Source of the DNA: Sorex araneus | Taxonomy: Eukaryota > Chordata > Mammalia > Eulipotyphla > Soricidae | Assembly (NCBI RefSeq): GCF_027595985.1 | Contig: NC_073313.1 | Span: forward strand, 85,914,899 to 85,978,898 | Reading direction: 5' to 3' | Length of the DNA: 64,000 nucleotides | Shown here: positions 40,371 to 51,032 of the stretch, piece after piece | Layout of the letters: every line of letters starts with the position of its first letter | Position numbering within the stretch: position 1 is the first letter of the stretch | The notes under the pieces: model-generated | The model's database searches: none | Seen by the model: the letters and a program-made list of their open reading frames with translations, nothing else | What the model was told of the DNA's origin: nothing | Translations under genes and position numbers: made by a program

Positions 40371-40671
40371 GGAGTCAATCAGCTCCCAAGTTACAAAGCA
40401 TATTATTAACTATCTTCCTGTGTCCATACAGAAAGGCCATTGCTCTAAGGTAAACTATGCAAAAGACACTTACAATACAAATTCAGAGTCCTTAGAAGAA
40501 TCTGATCTTACAAGATAACAGAATCTGGTTAGGGAAAAGGTGTTTAACTGGTTGGGAAGGAGGGTGCAGAGATGAGTTTACAGATAAAAAAAGGAATGGG
40601 AGTGTCTCCAGAGCACTTAAACCTAAACTCCTTGTGGTAAGGGAGGAATGACAAACCAATGTTATCCTACA

Positions 40672-41060
40672 GTAGGAAGCTTGCCACAAGGGGAAAGGTG
40701 GAGAATGCAGTTAGGACAAAGAAGGGACCACTATGACATTGATAGTTGGAAATGATCACTCTGGACAAAGTTTGAGTGCTAAAAGAAGATAAAGTGATAT
40801 GCATGATAACCCTTCAGTAACAGTATTGTAAACCACACCGCCTAAAGGGAAGAAAGTGGAAGGGTGGGAGAGAGGGATAGAGAGAGACAGAGACAGAGAC
40901 AGAGAGACAGAGAAGCTAAGTGTTTGCCAGAGTCATGGTGATGGGGGTCGAGGGGATGAACAAGATGGAAACTGGGGACATTGGTGGCGGGAATTGTACA
41001 CTGATGAAGGGATGGGTGTTGGAACATTATATGACTGAAATGCAATCACAAACAAACACA
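40672..41060 (+). mobile_element. shrew L1 3' end, right piece
   Basis: gaatgcagttaggacaaaga, actggggacattggtggcgg, and gaagggatgggtgttggaac. Confidence 0.8.
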
Positions 41061-41094
41061 TGAACGTACATATAAGATGGGTAGGTGCAATTGA

Positions 41095-41240
41095 ATCAAA
41101 CAGCCCTGAATTTGAATCCCAGCTCTGCCTCTTAGTATCTATGAAATGATGGATTGATTATTTACCTTCTATGAGACTCACTGTCCTTAGATGTAGAAAG
41201 CAGACAATAATGATTAGAAAACCCATCTCAACACACTTCA
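41095..41240 (+). mobile_element. MIR
   Basis: Sense MIR core: ttgaatcccagctctgcctc followed by a worn tgagactcactgtccttagatg block. Confidence 0.6.
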
Positions 41241-41277
41241 TCCTAGTAGAAGAACCTACAATGACTTTTATGATATG

Positions 41278-41537
41278 CACTGTAGCACCGTCTGTAGTAC
41301 TGTTGTCCAGTTGTTCATCGATTTGCTCTAACGGGCACCAGTAACATCTCCATTGCGAGACTTGTTGTTACTCTTTTTGGCATATCAAATACACCACGGG
41401 TAGCTTGCCAAGCTCTGCTGTGCAGGCAGAATACTCTTGGTAGCTTGCCAGGCTCTCCAAGAGGGACAGAAGAATCAAACCCAGGTCGACCGCGTGCAAG
41501 GCAAACACCCTAGCCACTGTGCTATCGCTCCAGTCCA
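41278..41537 (-). mobile_element. SINE-2
   Basis: Antisense full copy; head ctgtgctatcgctccagtcc. Flanked by atgatatg (41270-41277, 41538-41545). Confidence 0.93.
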
Positions 41538-41545
41538 TGATATGA

Positions 41546-41930
41546 CCCACTTAAATTCTCCAGTTTCATATTCATCTTTCCATGTTAACAATTTCAATCT
41601 ACTAAACTCTTTTTTAGTTTAAAAGGTGTCAGGTAGCCTCCTATTTTCTGAATTTTCATTCATACTGCTTCTTTTGCTTAAAATGTTCTCTTCCCTCTCT
41701 TCCACTTCATTTGCCTCACTAATGCAAATGTTACTTTTGAAATTGGCTTTTTCTGCCCTCATAAGCAAGGTAGTTGCTGCTTTTCTGTATTCCTATATAA
41801 CACTCATGCCCGCTAAATTATATTTTCTATACACTCTCCTGTGTCACCAACTAGTTTTGAGATCAATTAGTGCAAAGGCCATAGCTGCTCTGGCTACACA
41901 CTCTAGAGTATCCCTGCCAGTGTTGGGTTG
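41546..41930. other. no clear feature
   Basis: T-rich sequence with faint L2-like flavour (cttttgcttaaaatgttctc); not assigned. Confidence 0.35.
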
Positions 41931-41939
41931 ATAGTAAAG

Positions 41940-42035
41940 TGAATAGGATACTTGTCTTTAATACGGCTAACCAGCGTTTTATCCCCACGGTCCCACATGG
42001 TTCCTGAGTACTGCCAGGAATTACCAATAATCACA
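41940..42035 (+). mobile_element. SINE-1-like remnant
   Basis: ggtcccacatggttcctgag and tactgccaggaattacc, sense; head degraded. Confidence 0.45.
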
Positions 42036-42059
42036 GAGACAGAAATAAACTCTGAGTCT

Positions 42060-42415
42060 CAACCGGGGCCACCTTAAGGAGGGGATGGAGTCCCTTAACC
42101 CACCGCAACAGAGCCTTGTCAGCCAAAAACCTCCAGAACCCAATCATAGTAATGCTCACAGCCAATCTTCACAGGTTTATACCAGCCTCATCCATGAGTG
42201 AATCCACTGAGAAATTCAGGCATTCAGGTTTTGTGACTAAAATCTCCAGGCTCCCACGGAGTCAGGATGGGCAATCTCCCCCATCTCCCTGTTCTTCCAG
42301 GAGCTTGCAGCCATGTCCACAAACTGCCTCTGACGCCATATAAGCTCATTAATGATCATGATACAGAGACTCACAAATAAATCTCTGAAGAGAACAACAA
42401 GCTTCAGAGATGCCT
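42060..42415 (+). repeat. family A repeat
   Basis: Sense copy: aaacctccagaacccaatca, tttgtgactaaaatctccag, catctccctgttcttccagg, and ccacaaactgcctctgacgc. It ends in cagagactcacaaataaatc; a related agagacagaaataaactctg stands just before it. Confidence 0.65.
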
Positions 42416-42980
42416 TCAGACCCCAAAGTTACTATCCAGTTGAAAATTTAACTCCAGCTATATTACCCTATTTTCTTATTAATTATTTTCTTATTAATTT
42501 TCTTTGTCTTCTTCAATATTGTATAAGCGCATGAAAAAAGACCACATGAAATTAACAGTTATTTGATAAAAAAAATTTTCAAGACCATATCGGGTTAGCT
42601 CTCACAATTTTTCAATTTATAGAAGAAAATATGAAACTGTGGAAGAATTTGTATGCATTTGAGCTTAGGTTATTCAGGGGTAAAGGGAAATGGCCATCTA
42701 AGTTGAAGAAAAGTCATATGCAACCTTCTGTTTGCTGCTCCATCATTCCAGTTGAAGCTTACCTCCAAATGATATCACTGGGCCTAATCCAGAACAGGAA
42801 GCAGATCCCTTCCATAAGGGCTGGACCCCAGTAGCCTCCACACTTGAGCTGCTTCATATAAACTGGCCCACACTACAGCTCCTGACTTTGCTGCATGTTG
42901 CTTCCCACTCTGCCTTTCCAGCTGAGCAGAGAAGAATGAAATCTATCCCAATCTGATCCTTCAACATCTTCCAGGTGGTC
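42416..42980. other. no recognisable feature
   Basis: No gene or named repeat. Confidence 0.4.
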
Positions 42981-42984
42981 TAAC

Positions 42985-43990
42985 TACAAAGACTTATCCC
43001 AGCATAAAAAAATTAGAAAACCAATGGAGAGAACACTCAAAATCAATGAGTGAAAGCAGTATCACCAAAGACACAAATACCACCAGTAAATTCTCAGACA
43101 TAGTCTTTAGTGACACTGTAATTTGGATGTTCAACAAGTTCAAAGAAATGACAGGACAGATAGTGTACAGAGCACAAGAAATTATGAGAGTCAAAATGAA
43201 AAAAATTACTACAGTTATAAATGAAATAAATTGATAGTATGTTAGGTGATATTTTAAAAGTTAATATAAACTCTGAATAACAGAATAAGAAAAAGATGAA
43301 AGAGCTTCAAGATGAGAAGGAGGAAACCACTAGCAAACAGCAAAAGGTGGAAAATAGTCTGAAAAGAACTGAACAGCATACCAGAGAACTAAGGGATGAA
43401 TTCAAGAGGAACAATGTAAGAATAATTGGAGTCCCTGAAGAATAGAACAGCAAATGTGAAGAAGAAACAAGAGTTTAAAAACTCGTCAATGAGAATTCAT
43501 GTGAGTTGAGGATTATAGGCAGAGACATAAGAGGCTCAAATGATCCCAGCTAAAATTGACTCCACTAGGAAAACTCCAAGACACATTGTACTCAAAATGA
43601 AAACTACAAAGTTAGAGACAGAAAACTGAAAGCAAGAAAGATCAGAAAAAGAAACTTAAATCTGAAAGAAATCCGATACAGCATATGTATTAATTGAAAT
43701 TATGCAATTTAGAAGAGTATGGAAGAATATAGAACAAAACTCAATGAAGTAAAAACCTCACCAAGAATACTCTATCCAGCTAGATTATCATTCAAAATTA
43801 AAAGAACTATGCAGAGCTTTATGGACAAGCAACAAGTTATGAAATTCATAACCTTGAAACCAATTTTGCAAGAATCATTAAAAGAGCTTCTCTGAAGGAC
43901 AGGACAAACTTCCCAACATGTGGGACTGAGTATGGCATTCACTAACAGTGCATATGGTTGCCCTCTACAAATTAAGAAAGATATGTATAC
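42985..43990 (+). mobile_element. HAL1-like (L1 ORF1-type) relic
   Basis: Lysine/glutamate-rich L1 ORF1-like decayed coding (aattggagtccctgaagaat), then accaagaatactctatccag and agattatcattcaaaattaa, which I associate with the ORF1-only HAL1 family. Multiple stops. Confidence 0.5.
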
Positions 43991-44147
43991 TCCTATATTG
44001 CTAAGGGATTTTATACATTTTTCAATAATGATTTAACATCTTATTTATGTTGGTTAAAAATCACTTGCAATAAATAATCACAAATTGATTTTTAATTTGT
44101 TTTCTGATAATTCCATTTTCTATTCCCTTAAGTTTTGTTGGAGCAAG

Positions 44148-44313
44148 TAGCACTGTTGTCCTGTTATTCATCGATTTGCTCTCACTGGCACCAGTAACGT
44201 CTCCATTGTGAGACTTGTTACTGTTTTTGGCATATCAGATATGCCACGGATAGCTTGCCAGGCTCTGCCGTGCAGGCAGAATATTCACGGTAGCTTGACG
44301 GGCTCTCCGAGCC
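44148..44313 (-). mobile_element. SINE-2, truncated
   Basis: Antisense tail and body (catcgatttgctctcactgg, gtttttggcatatcagatat, cacggtagcttgacgggctc) without the tRNA-like head. Confidence 0.9.
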
Positions 44314-44314
44314 T

Positions 44315-44505
44315 AGTAATATGAAATAAATTTGTTATATGTCTGTCAAGGCTAGGAGATGGGAGGAATCTTGGGGATAACGGTGGAGGGAAGGGGACAC
44401 AGGTGGTGGGATTGGTGTTGCAACACTGTATGCCTGAAACAACTCTATTAAGAACAACTTCGTAAATTACAGTGTCTTAATAAAAATTAAAGATATTTTA
44501 AAAAA
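44315..44505 (+). mobile_element. L1 3' UTR, older variant
   Basis: gataacggtggagggaaggg, ggtggtgggattggtgttgc, and aagaacaacttcgtaaatta plus A-rich tail. Confidence 0.7.
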
Positions 44506-44512
44506 GGAAAGT

Positions 44513-44700
44513 CACAAGCCGGAGTGATACTACAGCAGATAGAATACTTTCCTTAAAAGGGCTTGCCTTGCATTTGGCTGATCCAGGCTTGGTACCTGGC
44601 ATCTCATATGATTCCCTGATCCCTACCAAATGTAACCCCTAAGCACAGAGCCAGGAGTAAGATCTGAGCACTGGCAGGTTTGCCCCTCCCCAAAAAAAAA
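44513..44700 (+). mobile_element. SINE-1, diverged
   Basis: Sense: gccggagtgatactacagca, ggcttgccttgcatttggct, and cacagagccaggagtaagat, ending in an A run. Confidence 0.8.
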
Positions 44701-44707
44701 ACCCTTC

Positions 44708-45025
44708 CCGGATTACTAAGAAAATGATGGCTGGAGGAACCAGTTGGGATGGGAGATGCATGCCGAAAGTAGATAATGGACCAAACATGATGACCTCTCA
44801 GTGTCTGTGTTGCAAGCCATAATGCCCAAAGGTAGAGAGAGAGTATGGGGAATATTGTCTGCCATGGAGGCAGGGGGACGGTGGGGAAGGGGGGCATACC
44901 GGGTATATTGGTGGTTGGGAATGTGCACTGGTGGAGGGATGGGTGTTTGATCATTGTGAGATTGTAACCCAAACATGAAAGCTTGTAACTTTCTCACGGT
45001 GATTCAATAAAATTTAAAAAATTAA
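44708..45025 (+). mobile_element. shrew L1 3' end
   Basis: gaaaatgatggctggaggaa through aaacatgaaagcttgtaact and ggtgattcaataaaatttaa. Flanked by variants of aaacccttccc / aaaccttccc. Confidence 0.88.
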
Positions 45026-45027
45026 AA

Positions 45028-45151
45028 AAAAAACCTTCCCTTCACCAATGTTCCCAGGTTCCCTCCCATATCCAACGCCTGCCTCCAGCCTGCCCTCTTG
45101 ACAGACACCTTTCTTACTTTAGTTATTAAAGTTTGTGCTACAATGTAGTTA
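45028..45151 (-). mobile_element. older L1 3' end, left piece
   Basis: ccttcaccaatgttcccagg ... gctacaatgtag. The same junction is seen uninterrupted at 46960-47160, so the sequence resumes at 45925. Confidence 0.6.
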
Positions 45152-45395
45152 TTTTTTCTTTCCATTTTTTCTTTTATTTTTAAAAATTTATTTATTGAAT
45201 AACCATGAGAACAGTTACAAAGCTTTCATGTTTGAATATAGGTCATACAATGATCAACCACCCATCCCTTCACCAGTGCACATTTTCCCCCACCCAAAAC
45301 CCAAGTATACCCTCCCATTCCACCCTTCCCCCTGCCTGTGTGGCAGAAAATTTCCACATTACTCTCTCTCTACTTTGATTACATTCAATTTTTGG
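45152..45395 (-). mobile_element. shrew L1 3' end
   Basis: Antisense: ttattgaataaccatgagaa, aaagctttcatgtttgaata, and cccttcaccagtgcacattt. Confidence 0.8.
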
Positions 45396-45549
45396 ACACC
45401 AGTCCCACCATATTATTTGGAATTTTCCCCAAAACTCAGACCTGCCGAAAAGGCAATGCTAGACAGTTTGTTTTGTATTGCTGGTTATGAATAGCATATG
45501 ATGTCTCACTGTCGCACTGCCCTGGAATTCTAAAATTTTAATAATTGTG

Positions 45550-45925
45550 GTCTGGAGAGATTTCTAGCAAGAGCTGCTTGGTTCCGAGATTCATTTGTGT
45601 ATCTGGGATCATGGCCATTAGGGAGCTTAATCCATAGTCGGCAGCCATTCTTGGGAGTCATCTCAGGGTCCTGTTGGGGCGGGGGAGGAGGAGGACCAGC
45701 TCCTCCCCTATCCTGTGAGGCCTGGCGTGTAGCATCACTGCTGGCCTGTGCCTGGGTTTTCCATTGAGTTCTGGAAGATAGCACCTGCCAGGCTTCCTGG
45801 GGAACAGGGATAGGGAGGGCACCTACTCCCATACGGGGTGGCCCAGAGTGGGTGGCCTAATGCAAAGTCCGGAGGCATTTCTGCCAAGAGCTGCTTGGTT
45901 CTGAGATTCATTTGTGTGTCTCTTA
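45550..45925 (-). repeat. family A repeat with terminal direct repeats
   Basis: agagctgcttggttccgaga with ttcatttgtgtatct at 45570-45604 recurs as agagctgcttggttctgaga with ttcatttgtgtgtct at about 45887-45921. Between them lie cattgagttctggaagatag and gccaggcttcctggggaaca. Confidence 0.65.
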
Positions 45926-46080
45926 CAATGTAGTTTTATTAACTCCAGCCATAAAGCTTTACATTACATTCCCATGACTAATATTTGCAGGAGTATTTGA
46001 TACCATTTATTTGTAGTATAGAACTATACGGATATAACAAACAGAAAAACTGAACAGCTCAAAATCCTGAACCCAACTAT
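45926..46080 (-). mobile_element. older L1 3' end, right piece
   Basis: gtagttttattaactccagc ... cattcccatgactaatattt, homologous to 47095-47155. Confidence 0.5.
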
Positions 46081-46234
46081 TTTTTTTCCTTAACCTGCTA
46101 GCCATATAGAATTTTTGCAGTGAGAATTGTCCTAAGGTATAGCTGTGCATCTATGTTAGTAACATAGGAACAATTAATATACTTAGAAATCACTAACCAT
46201 TTCATCTTTTGAAAACCAGGCTGCTTAGTCCACT

Positions 46235-46680
46235 ATATTAGTCAATATCAGTCAGAATCCACCAGGAAAAAAAATGGAATATGATATGTATGTGGGTGGG
46301 TGTGTTTATAGAGGAGAAAGATAAGAGAAATGAAGATAGAAATAAGAAGGACGCAGGAGAGTATAAGAAATTAACCTATGTAATTATGAAACGTTGGTAA
46401 TACCAGGAAGGCTGGCAGGCTTGAGACCCAGGAAAGAGTTGAGTTTCAGTCCAAAAGCAGTCTGGGGAGTGTGGAAGTGACTCAGTGGTAAAGGGCACAC
46501 CTGTATTTAAGAGACTTGAGTTCAATCCTCAACTCTGGAAAAAAGAAAAAGAAAATGCTGTCTGAAGCAGAATTCCCTTTTACTTCAGTGAGTTCCTTCC
46601 GTGTTCTCAGTACTGTCAACTTATCAGATGAGGCCCATCCACGCTGTAGAAAGCAGTCTATTTTACTGAAATTTTAGACA
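46235..46680. repeat. ancient mammalian repeat split by an ID-like SINE
   Basis: ggctggcaggcttgagaccc, gaaagagttgagtttcagtc and ccaaaagcagtctgg lie on the left. gcagaattccc and agatgaggcccatccacgct lie on the right. The pattern is of an old mammalian transposon that I cannot name with certainty. Confidence 0.4.
46455..46555 (+). mobile_element. ID-like tRNA-derived SINE
   Basis: gtgactcagtggtaaagggc ... gacttgagttcaatcctcaa ... A-rich end. tRNA-like A and B box layout. Flanked by gcagtctg / gctgtctg. Confidence 0.55.
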
Positions 46681-46689
46681 TTAATTTTT

Positions 46690-46890
46690 CCTGACTATAT
46701 TTTTATTGAGGTATAATTGAAATATAAAACTTTTCAGACATACAACATAATGATGTTTGTATACATTGTAAAATGCTCACGTTAGATCTAATTAACAATT
46801 GTTGCCATACAGTTACCAACTTACTTCTGTATCAAGAACTTTGAAGAACTGCTTCTCTTAAGCAATTTTTAAATATTACTATACAATATA
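46690..46890 (-). mobile_element. ancient L1 3' UTR piece
   Basis: tttttattgaggtataattg and acaacataatgatgtttgta, antisense ancient L1 terminus. Confidence 0.6.
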
Positions 46891-46892
46891 GT

Positions 46893-47160
46893 TTTGTTTT
46901 CAATTTTTCTACTATAATTTACAAAGTAATTCATAGCTGAATTTTAGACATAAAATATAGCAGCACCAATCCCACCACCAATATCAACTTCCCTCCACCA
47001 ATGTTCCCAGGTTCCCTCCCATATCCAACCCCTGCTTCCAGCCTGCCATCTTGAAACTTTTCTAAGTTTGGTTGTTAAAGTTTGCACTACAATGTAGTTT
47101 TATTAACTGCAGTCACTAAGCTTTGCATTACATTCTCATGACTAATATTTTTACATTTTT
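46893..47160 (-). mobile_element. older L1 3' end
   Basis: ataatttacaaagtaattca, cttccctccaccaatgttcc, and tttgcactacaatgtagttt. Confidence 0.65.
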
Positions 47161-47448
47161 GACCAAATTTCACCCACGTAAATGTTAATCTCATCCCCCC
47201 GCCCAAAGAAAACACTTTAATGCAGAACATGCAGAACAGTGTTTGACCAAATATTTGGGCAATGTTTCCCAGCCAAGCTGATCTATAAACTTAATTGTCA
47301 CACCTACACAGAGCCAATATACACTGAAAACTCATTACATCCACTAACTAATCTGGCCTTATGCATAAAACCCTGCTGCCATCAAGAAATTTAATGCATT
47401 CCTGGCAGATTCTAACTTACATTTTTAAAGTGAGAATGCTGTCAATAA
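47161..47448. other. no recognisable feature
   Basis: Nothing identified. Confidence 0.35.
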
Positions 47449-47580
47449 TTTTTAAAAATATTATTGAATCACTGTGAGATAGTTACAAGCTTTCATATTT
47501 GGGTTACAATCACACAATGATCAAACACCCATCCCTCCACCAGTGCACATCCCCCACCACTAATATCTCCAGTACAGACA
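47449..47580 (-). mobile_element. shrew L1 3' end, short
   Basis: ttattgaatcactgtgagat, gttacaagctttcatatttg, and acccatccctccaccagtgc. Confidence 0.85.
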
Positions 47581-47929
47581 TTGGTAAAGAATCTTTTATT
47601 GCATGGTTAACTAATATATCTTCAAAAGAATAACAGAAGGCTAGGGAAATAATTGATAGCAGATGACTTTTTATATGTCAAAGTCCTTTTGAGTTTCCAG
47701 TATTAATGTCTTTTGAGTGTTTGTGAGATCTGGTTAGAGAGAGTGGCAGAGTCAAGAGGAGCAAGGATGTCCATGGGGAAGGATATACATGAATTTATAG
47801 TTGTGTATGTAATATATAATTATTTTAAATCTTGATAGGTGCATTCATGTTTGCTACCTAATTCTTTTTTGCCTTTGGAATGCTTGGTTTTTTCAGAGAG
47901 ATAGGTAGATAGATTTGTTTTTCTGCTTT
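47581..47929. other. no recognisable feature
   Basis: Nothing identified. Confidence 0.35.
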
Positions 47930-48083
47930 GGTTTTGGGCCACAACCAGCAGTGTTCAGGATTACTCCTGGCTCTGCACTCAGGAATCACTTCTGATAGAC
48001 TCAGGGGATCATATGGTGTGCCAGGGATCGAAGCAGGTCAGCTTCAAGCAAGGCAAATACCTAACATGCTGTCCTATGCTCTC
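47930..48083 (-). mobile_element. SINE-1
   Basis: Antisense: gggccacaaccagcagtgtt, actcctggctctgcactcag, and gggatcatatggtgtgccag. Confidence 0.85.
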
Positions 48084-48154
48084 TTTTCATATATATTTTA
48101 AATCTGAATCTCAGTAAATTTAGGTCATATTTCCATATTTTTTCTTTATAGCTT

Positions 48155-48312
48155 CTGGGGTCACATCCAGCTGTGGTCAGGGCTTGCACCTAGCTCGGAT
48201 CTCAGGGTTTACTCCAGGCATTTCTCAGGAGACCCTATGTAGTGCTGGGAATTAGCCTGGGTCAGTCATCTGCAAGGCAAGCATTCTCCCCTCTGTATTA
48301 TTTCTCTGACCC
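48155..48312 (-). mobile_element. SINE-1, diverged
   Basis: Antisense: ggggtcacatccagctgtgg and agaccctatgtagtgctggg, with a worn head. Confidence 0.75.
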
Positions 48313-48736
48313 TACATCATGTTTCCAAGGTCACCTCAAATCCAAACTCTAGATTGTGTGATGCCAAAGCTCTTCCTGTTTTCATTTTTCTCTATCTATG
48401 TACCCATTAATAATGGCTTCTATACACTTATAGAAATTTTATTACTGGTTGCTTTAGTCATGGCTAGGTCAGCTCTGTTTCCTTCCCTTCACCTCAGTGC
48501 AAATAGCACACAGTGAGCCATCTAAGTTCCAGCAACTTAGAAGAAATACAGTCCTTAGAAAACTCATGAATCAAGATTATTAAAAGCTCCCTATCTATGA
48601 AAATTTCAGAGCATTTATAATACAGTTTGCATGATCTGGGTATGACCCTCTGTTAAATAGCACAAAGTATTGACAATTCTTAGTAACTGCACAGGTGCAA
48701 GGAAGAAGGTATGAAATTCTTGGCTCTCATGGTTGC
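48313..48736. other. no recognisable feature
   Basis: Nothing identified. Confidence 0.35.
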
Positions 48737-48754
48737 AAAAAACTTCATCTCTGA

Positions 48755-48884
48755 GGCTTCCTCCACCCTTGGAGAAGCCCGCGTTCTCTCTTGAGCGCGT
48801 TACTCCTACTGGTTTTTCTTTTCCACTTATCCCTTCCTCCCTCTCTTAGAAATCTCTGAATAAAATCTTTTACTTAAAAAAAAA
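48755..48884 (+). pseudogene. small poly(A) retrocopy of an unidentified transcript
   Basis: About 130 bp ending in AATAAA (48859-48864) and a pure A run. Flanked by a perfect 18-bp duplication aaaaaacttcatctctga (48737-48754, 48885-48902). The body (gagaagcccgcgttctctct, cttgagcgcgttactcctac) is neither SINE nor L1. It could be an mRNA 3' end or an LTR R region. Confidence 0.8.
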
Positions 48885-48902
48885 AAAAAACTTCATCTCT
48901 GA

Positions 48903-49157
48903 ATCTTGCCAATATCCTGTTATATTCATTGACAGCTGTATTACAAAGGTGATAATATAAGTACTTTATGTTAGCATGGCCCAGATATGAAACATAAAAG
49001 CAAGAAGAGAGACAAGTGTTGATCTCGAAAGTGCCGTAGCAGTAACAGATCTGTAACAATCTCACAAACTATAACTGTGCCCAGAGGAATAGTATAATCC
49101 AGTACGTGCACCCTAGCAGTCACCAGCTAAAACATATTCCCCAGAAGTCTTCCAAAT
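48903..49157. other. no recognisable feature
   Basis: Nothing identified. Confidence 0.35.
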
Positions 49158-49331
49158 CTGGAGTCAGAGAGATAGTATAGCAAATAAGGCATTTACCTTG
49201 CATGCAGCCAACCTGGCTTGATCCCTGGCATCCTATATAATCCCCCAACTACCACCAGCAAGGAGTCCTGAGTGCAGAGCCAGGAACACCCTCTGAGCAT
49301 TACCAAGTGTGGCTCAAAAACAAAAACAAAA
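49158..49331 (+). mobile_element. SINE-1, diverged
   Basis: Sense: gagtcagagagatagtatag, accttgcatgcagccaacct, and agtgtggctcaaaaac. Confidence 0.8.
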
Positions 49332-49384
49332 AAATTCTGCAGTATCACAAAAAGCACAAGGAAAAAAAACAGAAACAAAAAATG

Positions 49385-49740
49385 CTTTACTAAAAGTTTA
49401 ATAATATTCACACGACCCAGCAATTTCATTTCTTGGCATCCACCCCAAGGACCCCAATATGTTATTGAAAAAAAAAAGAAGTTTGCACTCCTATATTCAC
49501 TGCAGCACAATTTGTTGTAGCTAAAATCTGGGAATAACCCACGTGTCCAAGAAGAGAAGAGTTGATAAAGAAAGTATACACAATGCAATACTACTAGGCT
49601 ATAAAGAACAGACAGTGGATAACAAATGAATATACAGCACCATTTAGTACCCTCTCCAATCTTGAATGCCACCAGCAGGATTATGCAAGTAAAGGGAGGC
49701 ACAGATGAGAGAACAAAGACGTAGAATGTGGACGATTTTT
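49385..49740 (+). mobile_element. old L1 ORF2 fragment
   Basis: cacgacccagcaatttcatt, caccccaaggaccccaatat, and ttcactgcagcacaatttgt. Heavily decayed. Confidence 0.7.
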
Positions 49741-50144
49741 TCTGAAGATGTCCTTTGTATCACCAATCCCTAGAGAAGCATACAGAGTGCTACAGAATAT
49801 GCCAGAGTTGCCAGAATGGGGCCTGTGTCATACAGAGAAGAAGTCACAGCGCATAATGAGAAGAAGTGCAGTCTATTGTATTAATTAGGTAAGGCAGTCT
49901 GAAAACATTTCATAATTTGCCTGAATTGATGCACACGGCCTGGTTATAGAAAATCCTTAAATCCTTGATTTGGGATCCAATGGTATTTATCTTTCTCTGC
50001 ATTCTGAATCTTATTTTCAGGAAAAAATGTCACATCTGGCAATGGACAACTGGGAATGGAGCCCAGACTCTATTCTATCCTATTTATACCCATTATCTCA
50101 TTTAAAAAGAAAATTCCACATTGAAATTGTTAAGACAATGATCC
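49741..50144. other. no recognisable feature
   Basis: Nothing identified. Confidence 0.35.
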
Positions 50145-50340
50145 GCATTTATTGAATATTTACTCTGAGTCTGGCATCTTCATATGTATATTTTTTCTGC
50201 AAACCAATACTATAAAGTGCAAAAATACGATAAGCCCAACAATTCCCATTTTACAAAGAATCTGAAATGGAGAGAAGCAAAATTATTTATACCAGGTTCA
50301 CATAGCTAGTAAATACAGCAAACTCAGTTTGATCTGAGTC
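50145..50340 (-). mobile_element. MIR
   Basis: Antisense: catttattgaatatttactc, cattttacaaagaatctgaa, and ggttcacatagctagtaaat. Confidence 0.6.
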
Positions 50341-50635
50341 ATAGCAGGAAGCTGTTGCCTGGAAGTTATGCCTGACACTTTTCCAGCCCACTGTGGCACT
50401 TTGAAACACCTTGAACTCATTGTTGACTCCCAGAAATAGGGATTCTTAACACAGCTAATAAAATAACAGAAAGGGACTATCTGACTTCTTAACTAAGGCT
50501 CCTCGTGTTCTACCACACAAACTCGCTGTTCAACGATGAATAAAGAGACACAGCAAGAGACAGAAGAGACAAAGCGATCAAGAGACCGAGTATATTAACA
50601 GAGAGGAAGAAGTAAGGACAAAAGGAAAAGAAAAA
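50341..50635. other. no clear feature
   Basis: A purine-rich patch at 50525-50600 resembles LTR R sequence only vaguely. Not assigned. Confidence 0.3.
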
Positions 50636-50650
50636 GAGTTGATCCATCCT

Positions 50651-51017
50651 AGACTGCTTCATGAGTGGAAGGGAGAAGGCAGATGGAATAGAGAAGGGAT
50701 CACTAAGAAAATGATGGCTGGAGGAACCAGTTGGGATGGGAGATGCATGTCGAAAGTAGATAATGGACCAAACATGATGACCTCTCAGTGTCTGTGTTGC
50801 AAGCCAAAATGCCCAAAAGTAGACAGTTTGGGTAATATTGTCTGCCATGGAGGCAGGGGGAGAGTGTGAAAGGGGGAGTATACTGGAGATATTGGTGGTG
50901 GGGAATGTGCACTGGTGGAGGGATGGGTGTTTGATCATTGTGAGATTGTAACCCAAACATAAAAGCTTGTAACTATCTCACAGTGATTCAATAAAAATTT
51001 TAAAAACTTTTAAAATT
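50651..51017 (+). mobile_element. shrew L1 3' end with 15-bp target duplication
   Basis: agactgcttcatgagtggaa ... aaacataaaagcttgtaact ... gtgattcaataaaa. gagttgatccatcct at 50636-50650 and 51018-51032. Confidence 0.95.
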
Positions 51018-51032
51018 GAGTTGATCCATCCT

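Larger units (their letters stand above)
39131..40671 (-). mobile_element. solo LTR, copy 2 (about 1.54 kb)
   Basis: On the minus strand it starts TGTAGGATAAC and ends CACACA(T). It has a tatataaa TATA box (39671-39678) and an AATAAA signal (39310-39315). Flanking L1 sequence is continuous across it, with GTAG at 39127-39130 and 40672-40675; the last base leaves 4 or 5 bp ambiguous. It is longer than copy 1 because of a purine-rich (in LTR sense) expansion between TATA and AATAAA (39390-39655), a TA-rich tract (39850-39965) and an ATT-rich tract (40300-40370). Long purine-rich frames inside it are not genes. Confidence 0.82.
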
